Source of the DNA: Peribacillus asahii
GTDB taxonomy: Bacteria > Bacillota > Bacilli > Bacillales > DSM-1321
Assembly: GCF_004006295.1 (NCBI RefSeq)
Contig: NZ_CP026095.1
Span: 3,582,001 to 3,646,000, forward strand
Length of the DNA stretch: 64,000 nucleotides
Direction of reading: 5' to 3'
The notes below the pieces were generated by a model. That model saw only the letters and a list, made by a program, of their open reading frames with translations, had not been told where the DNA came from and searched no databases. Below, piece after piece: positions 46,490 through 56,688 of this stretch. How positions within the stretch are numbered: position 1 is the first letter of the stretch; each line of letters begins with the position of its first letter. The position numbers and the translations under genes are program-made.

Positions 46490-47563
46490 TTATGATTCAT
46501 CTTCGTCCTCGTCTTCTTCTCCGCTTCCATCTCCTGACTCGTACTCTTCTTGACTCTCTTCTTCTTCTCCGCTTTCGTCCCCGCTTCCGTCTCCTGACTC
46601 GTACTCTTCTTGACTCTCCTCTTCCTCTTCTTCTTCGTCCCCGCTTCCGTCTCCTGACTCGTACTCTTCTTGACTCTCCTCTTCCTCTTCTTCTTCGTCC
46701 CCGCTTCCGTCTCCTGACTCGTACTCTTCTTGACTCTCCTCTTCTTCTTCTCCGCTTTCGTCCCCGCTTCCGTCTCCTGACTCGTACTCTTCTTGACTCT
46801 CCTCTTCCTCTTCTTCTTCGTCCCCGCTTCCGTCTCCTGACTCGTACTCTTCTTGACTCTCCTCTTCCTCTTCTTCTTCGTCCCCGCTTCCGTCTCCTGA
46901 CTCGTACTCTTCTTGACTCTCCTCTTCCTCTTCTTCTTCGTCCCCGCTTCCGTCTCCTGACTCGTACTCTTCTTGACTCTCCTCTTCCTCTTCTTCTTCG
47001 TCCCCGCTTCCGTCTCCTGACTCGTACTCTTCTTGACTCTCCTCTTCCCAACCTGAGCTCTCTTCTTCAGAACTTGAACAGCATTCCTCTTCCCAACCTG
47101 AGCTCTCTTCTTCAGAACTTGAACAGCATTCCTCTTCCCAACCTGAGCTCTCTTCTTCAGAACTTGAACAGCATTCCTCTTCCGAACTTGAGCTTTCCTC
47201 TCCAGCACTTGAGCTTTCTTCTTCAGAACCTGAGCTCTCCTCTTCAGCACTTGAGCTTTCTTCTTCGGAACTTGAGCTTTCCTCTTGTGAACTCTCATCA
47301 CTCCAGCTTCCATCTTCTGAGTTTTCACCTGTTGGAACTTCCTCTGCTAGAATTTCTTCTAAATTTTCCATTATTGTTCCAAATACTTGATTCCCAGATG
47401 TACCTTGAGTTAGTAAATCTAAATCCATATTTTCAATCGCTTCATCTTCTACCTCTCTATCCTCTTGTTCCTGCTTGTTTACCCCCTCCATAAAATGCTT
47501 ATACAAATATACGGCTTTTCGAAAAGATGAATGATTATTTCCTTGTTGTGAAAAATCCTTCAC
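46490..47563 (-). CDS. Extremely acidic Ser/Glu repeat protein at the ytxO position (putative coat protein)
   Basis: This 357-residue protein starts with GTG, eight bases after AGGAGG. Only residues 1-90 are complex (MKDFSQQGNNHSSFRKAVYL, then YKHFMEGVNKQEQED). Residues ~95-120 are Ser/Glu blocks; ~120-172 hold three 15-residue repeats of SSGWEEECCSSSEEE type with paired cysteines; ~172-357 hold nine repeats built on SQEEYESGDGSGDEEEEE. The three-gene order with cotS and cotSA equals ytxO-cotS-cotSA of B. subtilis, and YtxO is itself a low-complexity coat protein. The function is not known; cation binding or disulfide/dityrosine cross-linking in the coat is inference from composition. Confidence 0.8.
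   Translation of the reverse strand: MKDFSQQGNNHSSFRKAVYLYKHFMEGVNKQEQEDREVEDEAIENMDLDLLTQGTSGNQVFGTIMENLEEILAEEVPTGENSEDGSWSDESSQEESSSSEEESSSAEEESSGSEEESSSAGEESSSSEEECCSSSEEESSGWEEECCSSSEEESSGWEEECCSSSEEESSGWEEESQEEYESGDGSGDEEEEEEESQEEYESGDGSGDEEEEEEESQEEYESGDGSGDEEEEEEESQEEYESGDGSGDEEEEEEESQEEYESGDGSGDESGEEEEESQEEYESGDGSGDEEEEEEESQEEYESGDGSGDEEEEEEESQEEYESGDGSGDESGEEEESQEEYESGDGSGEEDEDEDES
46498..47185 (-). repeat. 60/63-bp and 45-bp tandem repeats inside the acidic gene
   Basis: From 46498 to about 47047 a 60-bp unit (plus-strand start TCCTGACTCGTACTCTTCTT) recurs nine times, with 63-bp variants carrying TCCGCTTTCG. From about 47050 to 47185 a 45-bp unit (CTTCCCAACCTGAGCTCTCT) recurs three times. 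Inner copies are identical at DNA level. All periods are multiples of three, and the block is free of stops in several frames on both strands. Confidence 0.95.
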
Positions 47564-47710
47564 TTCATTTACCTCCTGTTCTTATGCATACATTTATTTG
47601 ATTTCAAGTTCTATTCATAAGATATTCTGTAGGTAATAATTTGTGTAATACAATAGTGGATACTGGACATTTTTTATATAGCTTTTGTTGATAATCATAG
47701 CCATATAAAA

Positions 47711-47749
47711 AATAACCTCAATCCTATTAAAAATAGGATTGAGGTTATT
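47711..47749 (-). terminator. Terminator after yrhC
   Basis: AATAACCTCAATCCTA (47711-47726) and TAGGATTGAGGTTATT (47734-47749) are perfect 16-bp arms; on the minus strand TTTTTATATGG follows. It closes the mtnN-mccA-mccB-yrhC segment. Confidence 0.88.
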
Positions 47750-47761
47750 CAAAAAAATCGA

Positions 47762-48010
47762 TTACTGTGAATCTAGCTCGTTTAATTCAGCAAGATTCTT
47801 TTTATATCTAGAAGATTGCAAGAAACATCCAATCGATGCTGCCAAAAACAAAACCGAAGCAAGCATATAACCGTTCACATCAAATGCTGTCTTTCCTTCT
47901 GTCGGAAGAATCGTTCCTAAATAGAAAAAAGAACCTACACATAATAAAGTAATCGCAAAGCGTTTGTAATCTATCATTTTTGCAGAAAGGTTTTTCAGTT
48001 TTTTATTCAA
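47762..48010 (-). CDS. yrhC: YrhC family small membrane protein
   Basis: This 82-residue protein has two transmembrane helices (FAITLLCVGSFFYLGTIL and YMLASVLFLAASIGCFL) and charged ends; it is the YrhC-like family. It follows mccB by 110 nt, the B. subtilis order. The function is unknown; position suggests a link with methionine-to-cysteine conversion. Confidence 0.88.
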   Translation of the reverse strand: MNKKLKNLSAKMIDYKRFAITLLCVGSFFYLGTILPTEGKTAFDVNGYMLASVLFLAASIGCFLQSSRYKKNLAELNELDSQ

Positions 48011-48120
48011 GAATACTCACCTTCTCTCATAACTAGTAAAACACGGATAATTTATTCTATCATATATACATCCATTTACTATTTGTTAATATTTTCAAAT
48101 AGAGAAGGTGAAGAATAGGA

Positions 48121-50183
<2,063 letters not shown>

Positions 50184-50245
50184 ATTCTCCCACCTTTTCA
50201 CCAAATATAAGTTAACATACCTCTTTACCCGGTTAATGTGTAAAA

Positions 50246-50280
50246 TGATAATTGACGAAAAATAATTTCGTCAATTATCA
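50246..50280 (-). terminator. Perfect hairpin between mtnN and mccA
   Basis: TGATAATTGACGAA (50246-50259) and TTCGTCAATTATCA (50267-50280) are perfect 14-bp arms with a 7-nt loop; on the minus strand TTTTACAC follows. It starts five bases past the mtnN stop. It may be a terminator or an attenuating/processing hairpin. Confidence 0.65.
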
Positions 50281-50285
50281 GATGA

Positions 50286-50981
50286 CTACCTAATTTTTTC
50301 AATCATTTTTAAAACAAGCTCAGCAGAATGTAGGGCTGCCGTTTCTAGGAACTGATCAAATGATACATTCGATTCTTTTCCTGCAATATCAGAAAGGGAA
50401 CGAATCACTACAAAAGGCGTTCCAAATTGGTGAGCCACTTGAGCAATTGCTGCTGCTTCCATTTCCACTGCATATAAGTCTTTAAACTTACTGCGTACAA
50501 ACTCCACACGAACAGGATCGTTCATAAAAGAATCTCCTGTTACAATCAACCCTTTTGCTACTTGTGAATGAGTCATTTCCTTCGCTGCTTCTTCTGCAAT
50601 GGCAAACAGCTTTGGATCTGGCAAGAAGGCTGCCGGCAATTGCGGTACTTGACCATATTCATAGCCAAAAATCGTTACGTCTACATCATGATGGCGAACT
50701 TCCGTTGAAATAACGACATCTCCAACATTTAATTCCTCATGATATCCACCAGCTGAACCTGTATTAATTACGGCATCTGGTTTGAATTTCTCTAATAAAA
50801 TAGTCGTCGACATCGCCGCATTGACTTTCCCGATGCCTGACTTTAGGACAATAACCTCCATACCATTCAGTGTACCGATATTGAACTCCGACCCAGCAAT
50901 TTTAACTTGTTCTAAATTCTCTAATTTATCTCGTAAAATCGTTACTTCTTCTTCCATTGCTCCGATAATTGCTACTTTCAT
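50286..50981 (-). CDS. mtnN: 5'-methylthioadenosine/S-adenosylhomocysteine nucleosidase
   Basis: This 231-residue enzyme splits adenine from methylthioadenosine, S-adenosylhomocysteine and 5'-deoxyadenosine. Motifs: [20 protein letters not shown] (catalytic Glu), [33 protein letters not shown] and [10 protein letters not shown] with the catalytic Asp. Length and order (yrrT-mtnN-mccA) are those of B. subtilis, but the gene ahead is now a pseudogene. Confidence 0.97.
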   Translation of the reverse strand: MKVAIIGAMEEEVTILRDKLENLEQVKIAGSEFNIGTLNGMEVIVLKSGIGKVNAAMSTTILLEKFKPDAVINTGSAGGYHEELNVGDVVISTEVRHHDVDVTIFGYEYGQVPQLPAAFLPDPKLFAIAEEAAKEMTHSQVAKGLIVTGDSFMNDPVRVEFVRSKFKDLYAVEMEAAAIAQVAHQFGTPFVVIRSLSDIAGKESNVSFDQFLETAALHSAELVLKMIEKIR

Positions 50982-50996
50982 TCACTAAACCTCTTC

Positions 50997-51335
50997 CTAT
51001 AATTTTTGAGCTTCAACAATCCAAACAAATTGATTGCAACGAGTGAACGAAGCATCAAATCCGTTCTCTTTCAACACCTTCTGTAAAAGAGGAATCGTTG
51101 TATAGTATTCCGTTGACAAATCCGTTGCTAGATTCAGGAATCCAGCATCTTTTGCCTGTTGAATAGCCGCTCGATACGTTTCTTTAGACTCATACATCGT
51201 ATCTGCAAATACTATTTTACCACCTGGATGGAGTAACTTGCTATAGTTCACAATCGCTTTTTCTTTCTCTTCATCTGTTAAATGATGAAAGGCGTACGTG
51301 CTAACAATGTTATTAAACCAAAAATAAACAACGTT
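50997..51335 (-). pseudogene. yrrT: yrrT, 3' half only (SAM-dependent methyltransferase remnant)
   Basis: The minus-strand frame contains FNNIVSTYAFHHLTDEEKEK, then YSKLLHPGGKIVFADTMYES and an intact C-terminus. This is the second half of YrrT, a methyltransferase of the methionine-to-cysteine operon (about 210 residues when whole). Upstream of about 51320 homology stops, a TAG closes the frame near 51336, and the N-terminal half with the SAM loop is absent from the window. The break lies about 90 nt from the IS200/IS605-type element, so an IS-associated deletion is likely. Only 15 nt separate it from mtnN. Confidence 0.9.
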
Positions 51336-51432
51336 CTATAACATGGTCTTCAATTTTAAAAATATTATATATAAAACATATGGATATAGTATGATTTTAT
51401 TCGAAAATGGTTCGATATTTATGCTGACCACT

Positions 51433-51568
51433 CCCATGGCTAAAGCCACGGGGTTCTTTCTCACAAACACCCCACTTAACACCTTCCATAAGAAGAGGCA
51501 GAGGCAAGACTTGAGTGAGCAACACTTGAGAGAAAAACAGTCTTTCAAGTGGGCAAGGTCTGTGCCGA
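51433..51568 (-). ncRNA. Possible omega-RNA/right-end transcript of the tnpB element
   Basis: TnpB guide RNAs are made from the 3' end of tnpB through the right end. Here the segment from the tnpB stop to the right-end hairpin contains that hairpin (arms GGGCTTT-free core GCCACGGG/CCCATGGC) and lies in the right place. No consensus could be tested, and the linked tnpB is broken, so this is positional inference only. Confidence 0.3.
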
Positions 51569-52926
51569 CTACGCCGTTCGACCGGCGATACTTTTTCCTG
51601 TTGGGGGCTTGTCCTCAAGAGAGGAATCTCCTTGTTTTTTGGACAAAAAACGTTGATACCAAACAGGTTGTTTAAACACCACAGAAACAAGTGGTTGGAC
51701 GGCCATGTGATGTTGTTTACGTGCAATATTTTGAGCACCGTTTACATCACGATGGATTTTTGTTTTGTGAACAGAACAAATAAACGTTCTTCCCTTTGCC
51801 CGATGTCTGCCTCCGCAAAACGGACAGTCTTGAGACGTATAGCTTTCTTCCGTTTCTGTCACATGGATGCCTTTTAGTTTCGCTTTATAGGTGAGCTTTT
51901 GTTTGATTTTCCCTTGATTCCACAGGGACAGTTGTTGTCTTCTCACTTTGTTCTGTTTTCGTTTCTTTTGTTCGTTCTTCTTGGTCCCTCTTTCAATACC
52001 TGACACGTTTCCGATGACCAAATGCGTCACTTTTTCTGCTTCTAAAAAGGCGACAATTTCTTCCGTCGTTTTATGTTCCAGAGCTTCAAGTTGGTTGTTG
52101 CTTGTTTGGCGTAGGCGATTTCTGGCGTCTTTGTACTTTCTCCCGAGAGCCTTTTTTACAACGGGACATTTTCTTGCTTAAGTCCGCTAAAGCTTTGGCA
52201 CGGAATTGAGAGATACTGCGCATCGCACGTCCTGACAAGACAAGCGCTCGATCTTCGGTGGCCACCGTGACCGCATGAATTTCTCCTAAATCTCCACCTG
52301 CCACCTTCTTCTCATACGCAGACAAATCTTGTTCAGAAACTTGAACCGCATAACAAAACCAATACGCTCCGTTCCGCCAGACAATTTCCGCATAGTTACA
52401 TGCGTCTACGTGTTCTTCTGATCGATTGGGGTGACGACCGATGTATGTTGCTTCGGAAACTTTTCGTTCCAGTTTTTCTTTTTCTTATTCGTTAAAAGGT
52501 CAGAGAGGGAGAATCCATAGTCTACTTTTTTAATCGTGATGGTGTCTGTTGAAATGTCCATAGAAGCTTTTTTAAGGGGATACAATAATAATATTTTCTT
52601 CGCCATGGATATTTGGCTTTTTTATCCGTTTTTCTCAGCTGTCGAATCGTTTCACGGTTCGCCGCATACTTATCTGCAATGGCTTGAACCGTTTGCGAAT
52701 GAAGGTTGTAGGTTTGTTTTCGGATGGCTTGAATTTCGGTTTTACTTATCCACTTTTTACAAGAAAAATAATAGGAAGTGGCTTCCCGCACGATATCATT
52801 CCAAACAGAGGCTGCTTCTCGTTGCATCGTTCTTAATTCTTTGTATATGTTTCGATCATAAGGAATTTGAAAGGAATGAGTGACAAACAAATCGTTTTGC
52901 CTCCTTTCTCTTTTACTTACACTCAT
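51569..52926 (-). pseudogene. tnpB: tnpB (IS605 OrfB), inactivated by frameshifts
   Basis: Four minus-strand frames together give one TnpB. The N-terminus is MSVSKRERRQNDLFVTHSFQ to RKYYYCIPLKK; a shift near 52580 leads to ASMDISTDTITIKKVDYGF; a shift near 52455 leads to ATYIGRHPNRSEEHVDACNY and NGAYWFCYAVQVSEQD. The RuvC-I stretch VAGGDLGEIHAVTVATE is followed by a third shift near 52145 and then NRLRQTSNNQLEALEHKT, THLVIGNVSGIERG (RuvC-II Glu), the zinc finger DCPFCGGRHRAKGRTFICSV and HRDVNGAQNIARK (RuvC-III Asp). All key residues survive, but the frame does not, so no full protein is made unless the shifts are sequence errors. Confidence 0.88.
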
Positions 52927-53169
52927 TATAGCAGAACATTCGTTCTTAACACAAGAGTATATCCTATAAAATCGAACCTCTGACGTGTCATAAAACACGC
53001 CCGGTTCGACCTCACTCTCATCCCATCCCTAAAGGGGGTGTGACTCACACCGTAATGGGCTTTCTCGTTCGAAAAATCGGTAAAACGCCCTTATCTTCAA
53101 ACGGTTTCAATATAAATGAACCGCCATGCATGCTACAATAAAGTGAATAAAACATCGGAGGGCAGAACA

Positions 53170-53382
53170 ATGACTTTTCAACTAAACTTAGACTTAATAG
53201 ATGATAAAATTGAATTTTTTGAAGCTGAAAGCATTAAGATATTAGAGGAAAAAATTCAAACACAAATTGACAACAATAAAGCACTCATGCTCCATGTTCA
53301 CTCTGTTTCACATGAGATGTATGTAAGCGAAGAAGGGCGACGTTTTTATAGCGCTGTTGTCCATTTTAAAGCGAAGAAATAA
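53170..53382 (+). CDS. yrzA: YrzA family protein (DUF2536)
   Basis: This 70-residue soluble protein (MTFQLNLDLIDDKIEFFEAE, then LMLHVHSVSHEMYVSEEGRR) matches YrzA/DUF2536. ATG at 53170 follows CGGAGGGCAGAAC; the longer frame upstream runs toward the IS end and is rejected. The function is unknown. It is convergent with yrrS, as expected from the B. subtilis order. Confidence 0.88.
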   Translation: MTFQLNLDLIDDKIEFFEAESIKILEEKIQTQIDNNKALMLHVHSVSHEMYVSEEGRRFYSAVVHFKAKK

Positions 53383-53391
53383 TGAAATGAC

Positions 53392-53422
53392 AAAGAACCC
53401 TCACATAGCCTGAGGGCTCTTT
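53392..53422. terminator. Bidirectional terminator between yrzA and yrrS
   Basis: AAAGAACCCTCA (53392-53403) pairs with TGAGGGCTCTTT (53411-53422) with one mismatch or G-U pair around a 7-nt loop. It lies between convergent genes. Confidence 0.85.
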
Positions 53423-53434
53423 GTTTAAAGACTA

Positions 53435-54082
53435 TTATCTGCCTCTATCATTTTCCTTTAATTCTTCCACCTTCACAGGCTTCCAGCCAGCTCCATCAAC
53501 CCATTCAATATACACGCGATAAGCTTGCGGATTATCCCCTTCTGATACAGTACCAATGGCTGTAGTTGGGGAACCTCCATTTTTCAACCACCAAAGGCGC
53601 ATACTTCCTTCATCTAACCCAGCTCCGTAAGCAATAGCCTTCGTCATTTCATTCCAATCTTTAGAGCCTTTTTCAAAGCTTGTCGTATGTGAACCAGTTT
53701 GCTCCGTTCCAATCGGCTGCCAATCTTCGCTTGTGTACGTATTTAATACATTGGCATCTCCACTACCTTCTATTTGTTCAAGTTTAACACCGTCAGTCTG
53801 TTCCTCTTCTGACTCTGACTCTGATTCTTCTTCTGCTTCTTCAGTAACCGCTTCCTCAGTTTCATCTTTCCCTTTATCCTCCGGTTCCGATTCTGGTGTT
53901 GGTTCCTTTACTTCTTCTTTTGGAGTTGTTTTTTCCTGTTCTTTAGATACTGGATCTACATCATTATTGGTGAAAATAGTAATAGCAACAATCACAATAA
54001 GTAAAGATACAATCGTAATCGCAATGTTGTAAAATTTATTTATTTTTCGCTTTTTATCATGTCGACCAAGACGAGAAGCCAA
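53435..54082 (-). CDS. yrrS: YrrS family membrane protein (DUF1510)
   Basis: This 215-residue protein has a basic N-terminus, one transmembrane helix (YNIAITIVSLLIVIVAITIF), a disordered Glu/Ser-rich linker (about residues 48-100) and a C-terminal DUF1510 domain (EGSGDANVLNTYTSEDWQPI, then SMRLWWLKNGGSPTTAIGTV). It is co-located with pbpI, as in B. subtilis; roles in cell-envelope biology are inferred only from that pairing. Confidence 0.92.
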   Translation of the reverse strand: MASRLGRHDKKRKINKFYNIAITIVSLLIVIVAITIFTNNDVDPVSKEQEKTTPKEEVKEPTPESEPEDKGKDETEEAVTEEAEEESESESEEEQTDGVKLEQIEGSGDANVLNTYTSEDWQPIGTEQTGSHTTSFEKGSKDWNEMTKAIAYGAGLDEGSMRLWWLKNGGSPTTAIGTVSEGDNPQAYRVYIEWVDGAGWKPVKVEELKENDRGR

Positions 54083-54160
54083 AATATAAACCCCCTTATC
54101 TTATCTTTTCTCTCTCTATTTTAACATGACCTATCCGTAAATCGCATCCTACTTCTTTCG

Positions 54161-55900
54161 TCATTGGGACTCAAGTTGATGAACCACTTTCACAACGTCT
54201 GCGAATAGTGGAGTCATACTGCTTGACTGTTCCGTTGTATCTAAGCTAACTGTTACAAGTGCATATTTTGGTTCTTTATATGGAAAATAGCCAGCAAACC
54301 ATTTATTTAACTTGCCTGTTTCTAGATTTGTCTGAGCTGTCCCTGACTTACCGGCAACCTCATAAGGAAGGTTCTGCAGCAAGGCACCTGTTCCTTTCTC
54401 TTCCGTAACGACCCCTCTTAACAACTGCTGCAGTTTAATCGTTGTATAAGGTGAGATAGTCTCTCCTTCTATCTTTTGATTTGGAAAATCGACCACTGTT
54501 GTCCCATTATTAAACTCAACTTTTGATACCGCTTTTACTTGCTCTTTTTTAGCGCCGCGCGCAATCGTGGCCATCATATTTGCCATAGCAAGTGGTGTCG
54601 TCTGAACATCCTGCTGTCCTATCGCTGTTTTGGCAATCATTTTCTTATCTTTTTTTAATGCTTGATCATGCCAAACTTTTCCCGATTGCTCGCGATAAAG
54701 CTGGGTAACATGGGTGTGATATACATCGCCGCTCCACCCTACTTGACCGATGATTCCTAACTTTTTAGCATATTCCTCGAAAAAGTTAGGATTCTCTTCC
54801 GCTATTTCTGTAGCAAGCTCAGCAAATGTTCGATTGCAGCTTTGAGCAAAACTATTTTTAAAGTTTAGCATGCCTAACGGACGTTGTTGATCAACCTTTC
54901 CTTCAATCGTCAGGTCACAATTGAACATTCGATTAGATGGAATGACACCATAATCGATTGCCGCTGCTGCCGTAATCGTTTTAAACACCGAACCTGGGGC
55001 TTTTTGTGTCGTCATCATATTGACTGAGCCTATTCCATTTGGGTCATCTTTTTTAAGTGCTGGACGTGATACCATCGCAACAATCTCACTTTTTTCGATA
55101 TCTAGTAAAACAAGCCCGCCATTGGTAATCTTATATTGGTCAACAAGTGCTTCTGCTTTTTCTTGAATCTCCCTATCAATAGTTGTGATGACTTTAACAG
55201 GATATAAGGGGTTCGCAGGCTCCACATATTTCACATCGACTCCAAACAAAGGGCCGCCGCTTGCATCGACATGAAACACAAGCTTAGATTCACCTTCCGA
55301 TAGTAAAAACTCATCAAATGTTCGCTGTAAACCCTTATCTCCAATTCTCGTTTCAGCGGATAAATTTAAATCGGGATAGCGCTCCAGTTTTAGCGCATCC
55401 GATTTAACCGTCGTACCAATTAATTGAGCAGCAAGCCTATCCTCTCCGTAAATTTTCTGATTGACCGCAAACACGCCTGGGATTTTTAATTCATTAATAG
55501 CTTTTGATTGACTTAATGATAACTGAATTGGCGTATCCCCGCCAAATGCAAAAGGCTCTTTTGCATTTTCGACTGCGGTAATCAGTGCTTGTTCTGAAGT
55601 TCCAACAATACGCGCCACTTCATCAGCGGGCCATGTCATTTTACTTAAAAACGGAAAGAGTACAAGCGTTGGAATTTCTTCATGAGCTAGCGGCTTTCCA
55701 TTTCGATCATAAAACTTTCCTCTTCCATCATCAATCTTTAATACTTGCGAACGCTGCTTCACACTCGCTTCAATTAAATTTACATGATGTTTAGAAAACG
55801 ATTCTGTCGCAACCAGCTGTATTTGTACGAGCCGGCCAACTAAGGTGATAATTAATACCATTAATATCGTGGCAACGATTATCATTCGTCGTTTATGCAT
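54161..55900 (-). CDS. pbpI: Penicillin-binding protein PbpI (class B)
   Basis: This 579-residue class B transpeptidase (YrrR/PBP4b) cross-links peptidoglycan. N-terminal anchor MHKRRMIIVATILMVLIITL; dimerisation domain with GRGKFYDRNGKPLAH; transpeptidase with SXXK as SVFK (about residue 305), SXN as SCN in FAQSCNRTF and KSGTAQT. ATG at 55900 has GAGG nine bases upstream; a 24-codon upstream extension of the frame is unsupported. In B. subtilis pbpI is linked to sporulation (sigma-F). Confidence 0.93.
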   Translation of the reverse strand: MHKRRMIIVATILMVLIITLVGRLVQIQLVATESFSKHHVNLIEASVKQRSQVLKIDDGRGKFYDRNGKPLAHEEIPTLVLFPFLSKMTWPADEVARIVGTSEQALITAVENAKEPFAFGGDTPIQLSLSQSKAINELKIPGVFAVNQKIYGEDRLAAQLIGTTVKSDALKLERYPDLNLSAETRIGDKGLQRTFDEFLLSEGESKLVFHVDASGGPLFGVDVKYVEPANPLYPVKVITTIDREIQEKAEALVDQYKITNGGLVLLDIEKSEIVAMVSRPALKKDDPNGIGSVNMMTTQKAPGSVFKTITAAAAIDYGVIPSNRMFNCDLTIEGKVDQQRPLGMLNFKNSFAQSCNRTFAELATEIAEENPNFFEEYAKKLGIIGQVGWSGDVYHTHVTQLYREQSGKVWHDQALKKDKKMIAKTAIGQQDVQTTPLAMANMMATIARGAKKEQVKAVSKVEFNNGTTVVDFPNQKIEGETISPYTTIKLQQLLRGVVTEEKGTGALLQNLPYEVAGKSGTAQTNLETGKLNKWFAGYFPYKEPKYALVTVSLDTTEQSSSMTPLFADVVKVVHQLESQ

Positions 55901-56066
55901 CCAACAACACCTCGTTACCATTGTTGACGCGATTAAACAATTTAATTCTTTCCCCATTAGAAAACTCACCAATTAACCTGAGTTCGCTTGCACTGGATAT
56001 CAAAAGATGGTCTACCATTTTCAAATTTTATCCCATACTTAAAGAATAGAAAGCCCCTACTAATGG

Positions 56067-56080
56067 AAGTTTCACTTTAT
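56067..56080 (+). repeat. Short dispersed motif, copy 1
   Basis: AAGTTTCACTTTAT preceded by GCCCCTACTAATGG. The same 14-mer, preceded by GCCCCACTGACAA, occurs at 61652-61665. Both are intergenic; this one lies between greA and pbpI. Confidence 0.5.
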
Positions 56081-56095
56081 AAGTCTCCAAATGAC

Positions 56096-56130
56096 AAAAA
56101 AGCAGATTCATCAAACAAATCTGCTTTTTT
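56096..56130 (-). terminator. greA terminator
   Basis: AAAAAAGCAGATT (56096-56108) and AATCTGCTTTTTT (56118-56130) are perfect 13-bp arms with a 9-nt loop, 80-115 nt past the greA stop. Confidence 0.88.
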
Positions 56131-56211
56131 GCCTAAATCTTTACCTGGAAGCGGCAAAGATTTCATGATGTTCTAAGACAGCGTTTTACTACTCATTTAT
56201 TTGCAGAAAAA

Positions 56212-56688
56212 TCACTGAATAGAAGTAATCTTTACTTGCATTTCGCCGCCTGGTGTTTGTACTGTTACTTGGTCGCCCACTTTTTTACCAATTAGACTTT
56301 GAGCAATTGGTGAATCGTTTGAAATTTTCCCTTCAAACGGATCTGCTTCTGCACTACCAACGATTGTATACGTTTCCTCGTCTCCATCTGGAAGCTCAAT
56401 AAATGTAACAGATTTCCCAAGAGAAACCGTATCTGAATCTAAATCACTTTCTTCAATAATCTTCGCATTGCGAATCATATTTTCAAGGGTTGTAATTCTG
56501 CCTTCTACAAATGCTTGCTCATCTTTTGCAGAATCATACTCAGAGTTCTCTGATAAATCTCCGAAGCTGCGTGCAATTTTAATTCTTTCCACTACTTCTT
56601 TACGTTTTACTGTTTTTAACTGTTCAAGCTCTTGCTCTAATTTCTCTTTACCTTCTTTTGTCATCGGAAATACTTTTTCTATAGCCAA
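56212..56688 (-). CDS. greA: Transcription elongation factor GreA
   Basis: This 158-residue factor rescues backtracked RNA polymerase by stimulating transcript cleavage. The N-terminal coiled coil ([20 protein letters not shown]) carries the acidic tip [15 protein letters not shown], and the C-terminal FKBP-like domain has [20 protein letters not shown] and [12 protein letters not shown]. It is single-gene here, since udk, normally just upstream in B. subtilis, is missing. Confidence 0.98.
   Translation of the reverse strand: MAIEKVFPMTKEGKEKLEQELEQLKTVKRKEVVERIKIARSFGDLSENSEYDSAKDEQAFVEGRITTLENMIRNAKIIEESDLDSDTVSLGKSVTFIELPDGDEETYTIVGSAEADPFEGKISNDSPIAQSLIGKKVGDQVTVQTPGGEMQVKITSIQ

Larger units (their letters stand above)
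51421..53070 (-). mobile_element. Degenerate IS200/IS605-family element (tnpB only)
   Basis: The element carries a tnpB-like ORF and no tnpA. Candidate right end: subterminal hairpin CCCATGGC-TAAA-GCCACGGG (51433-51453, one mismatch). Candidate left end: GGTGTGA-C-TCACACC hairpin (53037-53051) followed by a GC-rich stretch. IS200/IS605 elements have such subterminal hairpins and no inverted terminal repeats. Exact ends cannot be fixed, because no empty site is available. It lies between the yrrT remnant and yrzA. Confidence 0.75.

Noticed and set aside
46498-47185. Regular direct repeats suggesting a CRISPR array
   Set aside because: Units are contiguous without unique spacers, have periods of 60/63 and 45 bp that are multiples of three, and lie inside one coding frame with a good ribosome binding site.
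46492-47493. 333-codon plus-strand ORF rich in Leu/Pro/Arg
   Set aside because: It is a shadow of the acidic repeat gene: open only because of its composition, with no ribosome binding site and no family resemblance.
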